A model generated the notes under the pieces. That model did not search any database. It was not told the DNA's origin and saw only the letters and a program-made list of their open reading frames with translations. A stretch of 64,000 nucleotides of DNA from the NCBI RefSeq assembly GCF_020519665.1, contig NZ_CP084703.1, positions 372,001 through 436,000 on the forward strand. Reading direction: 5' to 3'. The number at the start of each line of letters is the position of its first letter. Within the stretch, counting starts at the first letter, position 1. Positions 17,016 through 25,045 of this stretch are shown one piece after another. This stretch comes from Bacillus shivajii (GTDB lineage Bacteria; Bacillota; Bacilli; Bacillales; Salisediminibacteriaceae). Position numbers and translations under genes: made by a program.

Positions 17016-17915
17016 ATGAAAAGTATCCAATCGTTTCGGTGTGTGTATATTGTTTGTTTATTAATGATCATTGGAACAGTAATAGGGTGTACTCCACCAG
17101 CAGATGAAGGAGGCCCAGGGACTGGTGATGGAGATGTAGAGCAACGTGGTGATATCGATATCGGTTTAAATAACTGGGCAGAAAATATTGCGGTGTCAAA
17201 TATGTGGAAGTTGTTGTTGGAGGAAAAGGGCTACAACGTTAGTCTTACCGCGATCGAAAAACAACCAGTTTGGGCCGGGATTGCGCGTGGTGATTTAGAT
17301 ATAGCGCCTGAAGTTTGGTTACCCATTACTGACGAGCCTTTATTCGATGAATATGAAGAGGATATTGAAATGCATGATATCTGGTATGAAGGAACAGTGC
17401 TTGGACTTGCTGTACCAGAATATATGGATGTTGACAGCATTGAGGAATTAAGTGAAAGACATGAAGAATTAGATGTAGATCGAATTGTTGGGATTGACCC
17501 AGGATCTAGTTTAATGAGATTAACAAATGATGTGCTTGAAGAATATAATCTTGATTTGGATTTAGTAGAATCATCAGAACCTGCAATGATGACGGAATTG
17601 CAAAATGCTTACAGGCGTGAAGAACCGATTGTTGTTACACTTTGGAGTCCTCATTGGGCATTTGCTGATTATGATTTGAAGTACTTGGAGGATGGCCGAA
17701 ACGTATACGGTGATCCAGATGACATTTACTATATGACAAGGCTTGGGTTTAGCGAGGAACACCCAGAGATTGTTGAATGGATGGATAATTGGTTTATGGA
17801 TGATGACTCTTTAGGATCGCTCATGTCAATTATTAATGAACTTGATGACCCTGAAGAAGGGGCAAGACAATGGATTGAGGAGAATAGAGAATTAGTCGAT
17901 CAATGGGTAAATTAA
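17016..17915 (+). CDS. opuAC: Glycine betaine-binding lipoprotein
   Basis: The 299-residue substrate-binding protein has a lipoprotein signal ending in TVIGC (Cys about 25) and an OpuAC-type fold. NNWAEN near residue 53 and further Trp residues (PVWAG, EVWLP, LWSPHWAF) are those expected to form the aromatic cage for quaternary ammonium groups. The mature part is extremely acidic, as in extracellular proteins of haloalkaliphiles. It is transcribed divergently from opuAA-opuAB. AAGGGAG precedes the ATG and a hairpin terminator follows. Confidence 0.9.
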   Translation: MKSIQSFRCVYIVCLLMIIGTVIGCTPPADEGGPGTGDGDVEQRGDIDIGLNNWAENIAVSNMWKLLLEEKGYNVSLTAIEKQPVWAGIARGDLDIAPEVWLPITDEPLFDEYEEDIEMHDIWYEGTVLGLAVPEYMDVDSIEELSERHEELDVDRIVGIDPGSSLMRLTNDVLEEYNLDLDLVESSEPAMMTELQNAYRREEPIVVTLWSPHWAFADYDLKYLEDGRNVYGDPDDIYYMTRLGFSEEHPEIVEWMDNWFMDDDSLGSLMSIINELDDPEEGARQWIEENRELVDQWVN

Positions 17916-17933
17916 AAACAATATGTAATGCGA

Positions 17934-17974
17934 AAAAAGAGGCTTGAACCATCGATGATGGCAAGTCTCTTTTT
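17934..17974 (+). terminator. Terminator after opuAC
   Basis: A 13-bp stem with one mismatch (17934-17946 with 17962-17974) encloses a second hairpin (CCATC/GATGG) and ends in T5. Confidence 0.85.
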
Positions 17975-18411
17975 AGGGTCTTGAGGTATAGTCGATGAAA
18001 ATAAGTAGTGTTTGATCCTCGGCGCAAAAACTAAGAATGATGACGTTAGTTGGGAAAGAGAGTATGAAGATTTTGACGCTGAATGTTGAATGGGGTGCAT
18101 TCTTCCGTTTTGACAACTTTCTTATAACTTCGCTCTAAATTTGTTGAAAAATAGTTAAACAAACGTTTATTTAACTATCTTATATCGCATATTAACACGG
18201 TTTGTATCGGTAGTTTGTGAAATGAGGAATGAACGAATTTGTCGATTTCATCGGCGGATTTTCCATAAACCTACATGAATAAGGCTGTTTTAGTTAAAAC
18301 TAAAGTGAATTGATTCGGTAGGTGATATCGAGAAGTGTGAAGTGATACTAGGTAGAAGTGTACCAGGTACAGCCCCTTCAGTTTACTAATCACTTGAGAG
18401 CAACATAAAAA
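17975..18411. other. Gene-free stretch with an orphan palindrome
   Basis: About 430 bp without a credible gene. It contains a TTGACA at about 18109, the 28-bp palindrome at 18151-18178, and a degenerate GTACCAGGTAC at 18360-18370 that resembles the CCAGG palindrome family seen elsewhere in the window. Confidence 0.5.
18151..18178. promoter_or_regulatory. 28-bp near-perfect palindrome, operator-like, with no gene attached
   Basis: Arms ATAGTTAAA[C]AAAC and GTTT[A]TTTAACTAT match at 13 of 14 positions. Size and AACGTTT centre resemble TetR-family operators. A TTGACA lies about 40 bp upstream, but no regulator or target gene adjoins. Confidence 0.55.
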
Positions 18412-18441
18412 GCCTGAACAAGCGTATAAGCTTATTCAGGC
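18412..18441 (-). terminator. Terminator of murG
   Basis: The 12-nt arms (18412-18423 and 18430-18441) pair with a 6-nt loop; on the minus strand a T5 tract follows. Confidence 0.9.
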
Positions 18442-18473
18442 AACTTTTATTCTCTATTGTGGGCAAGTTTTTT

Positions 18474-19541
18474 TTACGACTGTTTCTCGATTTCTTCAAT
18501 GATGATATCAAGCGCTTCACTTTGCCTCGACTCATCCATTGATTGAACAAATTGACCACGATTTTTTCCAATCTCATTTAACTGATCGAGCAATGATTCG
18601 TTGTTTAGGTCTTCTTCCTCTAACTTCACTGCATAGCCCTTTTCTGCGAACGAATTGGCGTTTAATATTTGGTCGCCACGGCTTTGTCGCTTACTTAGAG
18701 GAATGATTAGCATCGGAATCTTTAGCGCTAAAAATTCAAAGATCGCATTTGACCCTCCACGTGTGAGGACGAAATCAGTTGCAGCTAAAATGTCAGGGAG
18801 TTCATCGTTTACATATTCAAATTGCTTATACCCTTTTTTACCTTCTAAATCAGGATCTAAGTTATTCTTTCCGCATAGATGAATAACTTGATACTTTTTT
18901 GTGAGCTCATCTAATGTACCCCTTACTACTTCATTGATTTTTTTCGAGCCTAAACTTCCACCCATAATCGTTAAGATTGGAAGCTTTCGATCAAACCCGA
19001 GAAATTCTCTTCCTTTGTCTGCTGAACCAGCGAAAATCCCTTTTCTAATCGGTGATCCGATCACTTGTACTTTACTAGCTGGGAAGAAATTTGCTGTTTC
19101 CTCAAACGAAGTAAACACCTTCGTTGCAAAGCGTTGTGAAATTTTGTTCGCAAGCCCTGGCGTCATGTCGCTTTCGTGAATGAACGTTGGTATTTTTAAA
19201 GACTTTGCAGCTACAATGACAGGTACAGAGACGAATCCACCTTTAGAAAAAATCACGTTTGGACGAAGCTTCTTTAACGTTCTGCGAGCGTCGATACAGC
19301 CTTTCAAGACTCGGAAAACATCTTTTACATTTTCGAAATCTATGTAACGTCTTAGTTTCCCACTAGAAATACTATGATAAGGAATATCGATATTCTCGAT
19401 CAGTTCTTTTTCGATGCCTTTTTTCGATCCGATGTATTGGATGTCCCACTCTCGTTTATCCATTTCATTAATAATCGCAATGTTCGGTGTTACATGTCCT
19501 GCGGTACCGCCACCTGTAAATACAATCGTTTTCTTAGTCAT
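18474..19541 (-). CDS. murG: MurG-type UDP-GlcNAc:lipid I GlcNAc transferase, stand-alone
   Basis: The 355-residue GT-B enzyme has the N-terminal glycine-rich loop GGGTAGHVTPN, IHESDMTPG in the acceptor domain and LTRGGSNAIFEFLAL in the UDP-GlcNAc domain. MurG adds GlcNAc to lipid I on the inner membrane face, making lipid II. The gene stands alone rather than in a division and cell-wall cluster, so it may be a second MurG paralogue of the kind found in several Bacilli, or the only one. TCAGGAGGA precedes the ATG. Confidence 0.88.
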   Translation of the reverse strand: MTKKTIVFTGGGTAGHVTPNIAIINEMDKREWDIQYIGSKKGIEKELIENIDIPYHSISSGKLRRYIDFENVKDVFRVLKGCIDARRTLKKLRPNVIFSKGGFVSVPVIVAAKSLKIPTFIHESDMTPGLANKISQRFATKVFTSFEETANFFPASKVQVIGSPIRKGIFAGSADKGREFLGFDRKLPILTIMGGSLGSKKINEVVRGTLDELTKKYQVIHLCGKNNLDPDLEGKKGYKQFEYVNDELPDILAATDFVLTRGGSNAIFEFLALKIPMLIIPLSKRQSRGDQILNANSFAEKGYAVKLEEEDLNNESLLDQLNEIGKNRGQFVQSMDESRQSEALDIIIEEIEKQS

Positions 19542-19881
19542 AAATCCTCCTGAATCATGTCATCTTTTATTTTATAAAGCCGCCCGTATGCGGCTATCAT
19601 TAATTTGCTTTCAATATATCATCGCTTGACAAGGGAAGTCCTGTCAAGAGTAAGAAGAAACAGGAACTAATAAGTGAAACTATTGTCGAAAAAAATCACA
19701 AATAAAGTCGATTTTTGTCAAATTTAAAGTGCAATTCTTCTACTTTTCAAGTAAACTAAAAGATGTTACAGACGTGTATTGTGTTGGGTATTAATAGGTG
19801 GTGGGTATTTTTCATCGCTTCAATTAGAAAGTACTTAGCAACTCATACTACAATACACGAATTGAAAAGAATAGGGGAAAA
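19542..19881. other. Divergent intergenic region between murG and the diguanylate cyclase
   Basis: It holds an inverted repeat CTTGACA/TGTCAAG (19625-19631, 19642-19648), a short AGCCGC/GCGGCT hairpin near 19578-19595, and in the cyclase leader an exact 10-bp long-range complement, CGTGTATTGT (19773-19782) with ACAATACACG (19850-19859). No known riboswitch consensus was recognised. Confidence 0.45.
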
Positions 19882-21078
19882 ATGATGACATTTAAAGGTC
19901 GAATTGTTGCTAGTGTCGTTATGTTGTTTATTATTGCTCAGGCTATTCATCATTATTTAATAATAGGTCAGGAATATACCTTTCGATTTATTTTACTTTT
20001 GTTAGTAACGTCGGTTGTTTGGTGGCTTGGGCATAAGTATGATCAACTTTTAGCTCAAAATCACCATTTTGGAAAAGAAATAGACGAGATAAAGGAAAAA
20101 AATGATTCATTAACTAATAGTAATACCGAGTATGAGGTAATCTTCAATTCTCTTGAAGGGGCTGTTTTTTCATATGATTTGAGAAGAAATCAAATTTACT
20201 TCTCGAAACAAGTCCAAAAAATTTATGGATTAACGAATGAACAGCTCATGGTGAGTCCGCATATATGGAAAGAGATGATTCATCCTGAAGATGTAAAACG
20301 TATCGAAAAAGAGGAGAAACGATTACTTTCAGGTGAGTCGATTCAATCTGAATTTCGAGTAGTGACATCAGAAGGTGACGTTAATTGGGTTGTGAAGATT
20401 TCAACACCAATTCTTGGCTCTAATCATGAATTATTAAAAGTGCATGGAGAATTAATCGATGTGACAGATCGTAAAAAATTAGAGCTAGAACTAAAACAGA
20501 TGGCTTTTTATGATGATTTAACGGATCTTCCAAATCGAAAATCATTAGATCGCCATATTGATAAAGCTTTATCCAGATCAAGGCGACATAACCATAACTT
20601 CACAATCATGTTCGTTGATTTGGATGGATTTAAAGACGTCAATGATAACTTAGGTCATGATGCCGGTGATCAGTTACTTGTAGAAGTTGCTACTCGCCTT
20701 AATGATAGTATTAGGGACGAAGATCTCATTGCACGAATTGGCGGTGACGAATTTGTCGTTGTTTTTGAAGAAACTTGTAAGGAAGAAATCCAAGCAATTG
20801 CTGAACGGATATTAAAAACGGTAGGCAACCCTTATGACATTAATGGAGAAGAAGCGAAGATTTCATTAAGTATCGGCGTCAGTATGTTCCCAGATGACGG
20901 TGAAGATAAAGAGACATTGATTGAACACGCAGATCAAGCAATGTACTATGCAAAAAATCATGGCAAAGATAATTATAAACTATATACGAAAGAACTTAGT
21001 GACGCACCGTATAAAAAAGTCGGCCTTCTTGAAAGATGGGTCAACAATATACAAAACACAAAAATATTTGGATCATAA
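19882..21078 (+). CDS. Membrane PAS-GGDEF diguanylate cyclase
   Basis: The 398-residue protein has two N-terminal membrane helices (about 7-26 and 34-52), a short coiled coil, a PAS domain (about 85-195, followed by a PAC-like VTDRKKLE) and a GGDEF domain starting at DDLTDLPNRKSL. The active site GGDEF is intact (about 287-291), and so is the inhibitory I-site RDED (about 278-281). It should make c-di-GMP from two GTP, with product feedback. It could feed the YdaK receptor encoded 12 kb away (inference). The PAS ligand is unknown. The leader contains a long-range stem that may control expression. Confidence 0.92.
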   Translation: MMTFKGRIVASVVMLFIIAQAIHHYLIIGQEYTFRFILLLLVTSVVWWLGHKYDQLLAQNHHFGKEIDEIKEKNDSLTNSNTEYEVIFNSLEGAVFSYDLRRNQIYFSKQVQKIYGLTNEQLMVSPHIWKEMIHPEDVKRIEKEEKRLLSGESIQSEFRVVTSEGDVNWVVKISTPILGSNHELLKVHGELIDVTDRKKLELELKQMAFYDDLTDLPNRKSLDRHIDKALSRSRRHNHNFTIMFVDLDGFKDVNDNLGHDAGDQLLVEVATRLNDSIRDEDLIARIGGDEFVVVFEETCKEEIQAIAERILKTVGNPYDINGEEAKISLSIGVSMFPDDGEDKETLIEHADQAMYYAKNHGKDNYKLYTKELSDAPYKKVGLLERWVNNIQNTKIFGS

Positions 21079-21084
21079 AGAAAA

Positions 21085-21106
21085 CTCGCCGATTGGCGAG
21101 CCTTTT
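21085..21106 (+). terminator. Weak terminator after the diguanylate cyclase
   Basis: CTCGCC (21085-21090) pairs with GGCGAG (21095-21100) around GATT, followed by CCTTTT. Confidence 0.55.
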
Positions 21107-21327
21107 AGGCGAAGACAGAGGTGTTAGTTGAACTTATACTTAATTCTTAAAAATTTTTCACTACGTCGTGCTTCTACTCCGCTAAAATTTTATGAATTCT
21201 GGTGTATGAAATAATGTAATTACCAATAAAAAACATAAAAAATCCCCAGCGACTTCAAGTAAGATTAAAGTACCTGACAAGGAACTCAATCTCATCACCC
21301 ACTCACAAAAATGGAGGTTGAAGTCAT

Positions 21328-22731
21328 ATGGGGACTAGTAAAAGTTATCATATTCAAGGCAAAAAAGGAAGTTTATTTCGAGATCAATTGAGAGGAGTGG
21401 ACTTAGAAAAAGTACTCATCGTCTCTATTGATGCAGCGAAACTTCATCAAAAGGCCTTGATATGCAACTACTTTGGCGATGTTATTGAGAAACCATTTTT
21501 CTTTTCTGTCAATACAGATGGAATATCTTACTTATGTTCAAAGATTAATAATGCGATTACGAACAATGACGCTCAAAGAATTTTCCTTGGTGTTGAAGCT
21601 ACTGGACATTACTATGAGGATATTGTCCGTGAGCTTGGCTATAAAGGATTTGGTGTTAAAATATTCAATGCTTATACTACCTTCGAGGAGCGTGCTAGCG
21701 CACTGAATTGGTGTAAGACAGATGATATAGACCTCGTAGCCCTTGCCCACTGTATTAAGAATAATAAAGGCACTGAATTTACTTTGGCAGAAGGTATCCA
21801 GCGTCAACTTCTTACCTTCACAAGAGTGAGGAGACAAGAAATCAGAAAGCGCTCTTCTCTTCAAATGGAGATCCGGGTGTTAATGGATCACATTTGGCGT
21901 GAATTTCAAGGCTATGCCGTCCAAGAAGGAAACAAACGGAAAAAAGTTAAAGTTTTTAGCGACTTTTGGGGGAAGTCTTCCCTCTTCTTCATGAGTCATT
22001 TTCCACATCCTTCTTATATCCTTGAGCTAGGAGAAGTAGGGCTTCTAAGGCTTTCTAAGGAACACAATTTGAAATTGCGTAAGAGTACAATTGAAAAGCT
22101 CTTGTATGTGGCAAACCAGGCCCTTTCTCGCTCGCTTGCAGAGCTTAGACCAGAACTAGTTGTACTTAAAACTAAGCTGGAAGATCTAGAAAGGGTAAAC
22201 AAAAATATCCGTTCATTTGGACAAGAGATTGAAACACTCCTTCTTCAAACGGAGGGCAAGCTCCTTCTGTCTACTCGTGGTATCGGCGTGGTCACCGCTG
22301 CAGAACTTTATAGCGAAATAGGTGATATTTCTCAATACGAGAACCCTGGACAAATCATTAAAAAAGCTGGAACTAATCCTATCATGAAACAATCAGGTGG
22401 TGGAAAAGGGTATTTTGGGCGCATTTCGAAGCAAGGAAATCCTCACCTTCGTTATATCATTTATAACCTTGGTCGTTGCCTATCTATGCACAATAAAGAT
22501 CTACAACCATTTGTAGCGAGATTAAAAGAAAAAGGAAAACACGCTCGTAAAGTTTTTATTGCCTTAGGGAACAAGTTTATTAAAATTGCCTTTGCGATGC
22601 TTCGTGATAAAAGGCCATTTATTTCGAAAGTAACACCATATGAAATCTTAGAAGAAATCAATAAAAAACTATCATACAACTGTCTGATAAGTACAACTAA
22701 CACAAGTCATAAAACTTTATCAGCTGCATAA
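21328..22731 (+). CDS. IS110-family DEDD transposase (RNA-guided recombinase family)
   Basis: The 467-residue protein has an N-terminal RuvC-like DEDD domain: IVSIDAAK (D about 35), LGVEATGHYYE (E about 92) and CKTDDIDLVAL (D about 132-135). A long coiled middle follows, then the C-terminal Transposase_20 domain with GIGVVTAAELYSEIG and NPIMKQSGGGKG, where the Ser is the likely nucleophile. This family recombines DNA guided by a bridge RNA encoded in the element's non-coding end. The gene looks intact. GGAGG lies 10 nt upstream, inside the loop of a possible GACTTCAA/TTGAAGTC stem (21251-21258, 21318-21325) that could limit translation. Confidence 0.93.
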   Translation: MGTSKSYHIQGKKGSLFRDQLRGVDLEKVLIVSIDAAKLHQKALICNYFGDVIEKPFFFSVNTDGISYLCSKINNAITNNDAQRIFLGVEATGHYYEDIVRELGYKGFGVKIFNAYTTFEERASALNWCKTDDIDLVALAHCIKNNKGTEFTLAEGIQRQLLTFTRVRRQEIRKRSSLQMEIRVLMDHIWREFQGYAVQEGNKRKKVKVFSDFWGKSSLFFMSHFPHPSYILELGEVGLLRLSKEHNLKLRKSTIEKLLYVANQALSRSLAELRPELVVLKTKLEDLERVNKNIRSFGQEIETLLLQTEGKLLLSTRGIGVVTAAELYSEIGDISQYENPGQIIKKAGTNPIMKQSGGGKGYFGRISKQGNPHLRYIIYNLGRCLSMHNKDLQPFVARLKEKGKHARKVFIALGNKFIKIAFAMLRDKRPFISKVTPYEILEEINKKLSYNCLISTTNTSHKTLSAA

Positions 22732-22746
22732 TTAAAAAACAAATAA

Positions 22747-22951
22747 AGTTACCACTGCTTCTGAGGTCGAGGTGAGATCGGATCAAAATTCTAGAGGCAT
22801 TCAGACCTCGAAGTTAAGCAATATCCACCTCGTCCTGTAAATGCGAATTGTACGTTAATGAAATCAAAAGATTGTACTTATGCCAGAATGCATCCCTACA
22901 GTATTGAACACGAGGATAACGACTTCAGACTTGAGAAGTAGTGGTTAACTT
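22747..22951 (+). ncRNA. Candidate bridge RNA of the IS110-family element
   Basis: About 205 nt downstream of the transposase are closed by a long stem: 22747-22762 pairs with 22934-22951 with one bulge and one G-U. Inside, GAGGTC (22763-22768) can pair with GACCTC (22804-22809), CGAGGTG (22768-22774) with CACCTCG (22826-22832), and TCTGAGGTC (22760-22768) with GACTTCAGA (22921-22929). A further AATC/GATT hairpin lies near 22862-22873. Size and position fit the guide RNAs of IS1111-group elements, which lie downstream of the transposase gene. Which loops are guides cannot be assigned without the target. Confidence 0.45.
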
Positions 22952-23076
22952 TCATAGGGTTCTTTGTCAGTCGCTTTCTTATTACCAATTATCACCAATT
23001 ATTAAGACGGGTTTATTTGGTATAAACAAAAATCTAAAAAAAGTATTTGACATAGTACGCTTAACGTGTAACAAAG

Positions 23077-23113
23077 AGCCTGCCTCGAGGATGTACATGA
23101 GGCAGGCTTTTTC
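23077..23113. terminator. Bidirectional terminator after kapB
   Basis: AGCCTGCCTC (23077-23086) pairs with GAGGCAGGCT (23099-23108) and is followed by T5 on the plus strand. It lies immediately past the kapB stop on the minus strand. Confidence 0.8.
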
Positions 23114-23120
23114 TAATTAA

Positions 23121-23510
23121 TTAATTAAAGTAATCCTCTTCTAGTGTTTCGAGGCTAGTTAATGATTTATTTGCCCAGTCACTTCCATCTTCAATAAGCG
23201 TCTGCTTTTGGTCTTGCAGTGCTTGGCGTAATGATTCTTTGTAATCAGGAACTTCCCCTTCAAATCGCCGAATTTGTGCTTTCGGCATATTCGCTTTTTC
23301 GTTATGGCCAAGGGCCCGTCTGTTATGAAATAACGGTACGTCAACATTTTTCGGGCTATGTAAGTCGCCTTGCTGTGGGTGTTTTTCGACAGCTAACACC
23401 TTCACAACGTAATGTGGCATACGTGGGTGCTCCCCAATAATTTCTCCAATATATTTTCCAGTTTTATAGATTCCTGTAACAATATCACCAATTTGAAGCT
23501 GTTCTGCCAT
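23121..23510 (-). CDS. kapB: Kinase-associated protein KapB
   Basis: The 129-residue protein opens with a small SH3-like barrel (QIGDIVTGIYKTGKYIGEIIGE) and has KVLAVEKHPQQGDLH and FHNRRALGHNEKANMP in the order seen in KapB. In B. subtilis KapB is needed for KinB-dependent activation of the sporulation phosphorelay. kinB itself is not adjacent. The ATG at 23510 follows AAGGTGG by 5 nt; the GTG three codons upstream overlaps that ribosome site. No lipobox is visible in this protein. Confidence 0.85.
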   Translation of the reverse strand: MAEQLQIGDIVTGIYKTGKYIGEIIGEHPRMPHYVVKVLAVEKHPQQGDLHSPKNVDVPLFHNRRALGHNEKANMPKAQIRRFEGEVPDYKESLRQALQDQKQTLIEDGSDWANKSLTSLETLEEDYFN

Positions 23511-23656
23511 TGAAACCACCTTTTCTACTTTTTCCTTAGCATACCATTTTCCGATATTTCATGCAGTACCAGTAAATCCGCATTTCACTTAGCACAGGGG
23601 TAGAGGTTACGCATAGCTTGTTAATAGATGACAAGTGATGAAAAGGATGTGAAAGA

Positions 23657-23986
23657 ATGGATAAATCACAAGAAAGAATTATTGAATTGATGGTAGGCAA
23701 AGTGCTTGATAAACATGATGCGAAAGTCAAAAAGCAAAGAATCTCAAGAGAAGATCGAAAAAAAGTTCAAGAGATGATCGATGATTTGAAAAAAAGTGTC
23801 GATCATTTTTTGGAGAATCATGAGCAGACGATGACAGAAAATGACGTGGATGGTGGAAGGGATAAGGAAGTAGATCCTCAAGTTGAAACGACTGAAGAAC
23901 CGGTATCCAGACCAACAAGTAAGCCATTTCATGAGCAACCAAATGATCTCAATACGTTGAAAAATTTCATCAATAGAAAAAGATAA
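23657..23986 (+). CDS. Small charged protein next to a spore coat gene
   Basis: The 109-residue hydrophilic protein has an N-terminal helical region rich in Lys and Glu (about 1-60, with REDRKKVQEMIDDLKKSV) and a low-complexity acidic middle, with no membrane segment or cysteine. AAAGGATG precedes the ATG. It lies 175 bp upstream of a CotX/CotV-type gene in the same orientation, which suggests a spore coat role, but I do not recognise the family with certainty. Confidence 0.6.
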   Translation: MDKSQERIIELMVGKVLDKHDAKVKKQRISREDRKKVQEMIDDLKKSVDHFLENHEQTMTENDVDGGRDKEVDPQVETTEEPVSRPTSKPFHEQPNDLNTLKNFINRKR

Positions 23987-24161
23987 ACAAATGATTCATT
24001 TCGTGCTGTAGTTTTAAACAAAGCATTTTTCCAAGGCAAAAGATAGTCATCTGTCTAAAGGCTTTCGTGAATGGAACTAAAATTAATGAATTTGTCTTAG
24101 GGAGCTTGTCCAATCGGCAATATGTGGAGTGAATAGACTGTAATTGAAAGGAGGAGAAAAA

Positions 24162-24620
24162 ATGAACCAAGAAGTATACTATTCAGGAAAAGGTAAATCT
24201 AAAGGGCGCTGGTCAGCACTAGACCCCAATGCTTGTCACCCAATGGCTGCAGATGATACGCAGAATGCTGATCAAGTAAATAAAACACTACAACAGTCGG
24301 AGGACTATATCTTTATTAAGGATTGTTGTGATATCACTGTCAAAACAACTGATACAAAGGCAGCGGTGTCATTACAAGCAGCACTTCAAGCAGCAATTGC
24401 GTTAATCATTCACATTTCAATTGCAGATAGTAGTCAAGCAGAACGAATTACTCAAGACTTACTGCAAACGGCAAAAACAAAGCAACTTTCATTCCAAAAG
24501 ATTGTCATCGAAAACTCAAAAGGGGTCGACGTTACAAGAACAGACACACAAGTCGCTATCAATATTCAAGTACTACTTCAACTACTACTAGCACTAATCG
24601 TGCAGTTAGAAATTTTATAA
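24162..24620 (+). CDS. Spore coat protein, CotX/CotV family
   Basis: The 152-residue protein has a polar N terminus, then YIFIKDCCDITVKTTDTKAA and two similar hydrophobic, Gln/Leu/Ala-rich repeats (about 65-90 and 125-152), each preceded by a VxxTxTxxA segment. This is the CotX/CotV pattern; in B. subtilis these form the insoluble outer crust of the spore coat. AAGGAGGAG fixes the ATG at 24162. Expression late in the mother cell is expected, though I cannot identify a sigma-K promoter by eye. Confidence 0.85.
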   Translation: MNQEVYYSGKGKSKGRWSALDPNACHPMAADDTQNADQVNKTLQQSEDYIFIKDCCDITVKTTDTKAAVSLQAALQAAIALIIHISIADSSQAERITQDLLQTAKTKQLSFQKIVIENSKGVDVTRTDTQVAINIQVLLQLLLALIVQLEIL

Positions 24621-24628
24621 TCAAACGA

Positions 24629-24664
24629 GGGACAACACCTATAAGGGGGTTGTCCCGTCTTTTT
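24629..24664 (+). terminator. Terminator after the CotX-type gene
   Basis: GGGACAAC (24629-24636) pairs with GTTGTCCC (24649-24656), extended by further pairs, and is followed by GTCTTTTT. Confidence 0.85.
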
Positions 24665-24730
24665 AAAATGGCTGTGTTAAATTTTGTTGCCTCTTCCTCT
24701 ATAAAAACAAAGGACAAATATGAAGACCGA

Positions 24731-24761
24731 TTGAAAAAAAAACGCTGAGATAAGGTATACT
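24731..24761 (+). promoter_or_regulatory. Possible ywbE promoter
   Basis: TTGAAA (24731-24736) and TATACT (24756-24761) are 19 bp apart, a long but workable spacing. Confidence 0.4.
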
Positions 24762-24794
24762 TAACATATCTTAATAGTAGATGGAGGACTCGTA

Positions 24795-24986
24795 ATGGAT
24801 GGCCAATATAGACAAAACATTCAAACCGGTGTTGAAGTTGATATTGTTTTAAAAAAAGATCAACGTACAGGTAAGCTAACTAGAGGCGTGGTTAAAGATT
24901 TACTGACAAAATCAGCACAACACCCACATGGCATTAAAGTGCGGCTTGAAGATGGACAAGTAGGTCGTGTGAAACATATTTATTAA
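24795..24986 (+). CDS. ywbE: YwbE-family small protein
   Basis: The 63-residue protein matches the YwbE (DUF2196) pattern throughout: IQTGVEVDIVLKKDQRTGKL, GVVKDLLTKS, HPHGIKVRLEDGQVGRVKHI. It is a small beta-rich cytoplasmic protein whose molecular role is unknown. TGGAGGA precedes the ATG, and a shared terminator lies between it and patB. Confidence 0.88.
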   Translation: MDGQYRQNIQTGVEVDIVLKKDQRTGKLTRGVVKDLLTKSAQHPHGIKVRLEDGQVGRVKHIY

Positions 24987-24993
24987 ACAAATA

Positions 24994-25023
24994 AGCCAGT
25001 TCCTATAGTTAAAGGAGCTGGCT
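24994..25023. terminator. Bidirectional terminator between ywbE and patB
   Basis: AGCCAGTTCCT (24994-25004) pairs with AGGAGCTGGCT (25013-25023) with one G-U pair. Confidence 0.65.
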
Positions 25024-25045
25024 CAACTTTACTGTTCAAATTACT

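Larger units (their letters stand above)
21219..22989 (+). mobile_element. IS110-family insertion element (ends uncertain)
   Basis: The element contains one DEDD transposase gene with about 200 bp of non-coding DNA on each side. Ends are set tentatively by a 9-bp direct repeat, ATTACCAAT, at 21219-21227 and 22981-22989. Another shared word, CGACTTCA, occurs at 21250-21257 and 22920-22927 and may be subterminal. IS110-family elements usually lack clear terminal inverted repeats and target duplications, so these limits are provisional; the coding content is secure. Confidence 0.6.

Noticed and set aside
19773-19880. c-di-GMP riboswitch in the diguanylate cyclase leader
   Set aside because: The conserved core words of type I and type II c-di-GMP aptamers are absent.
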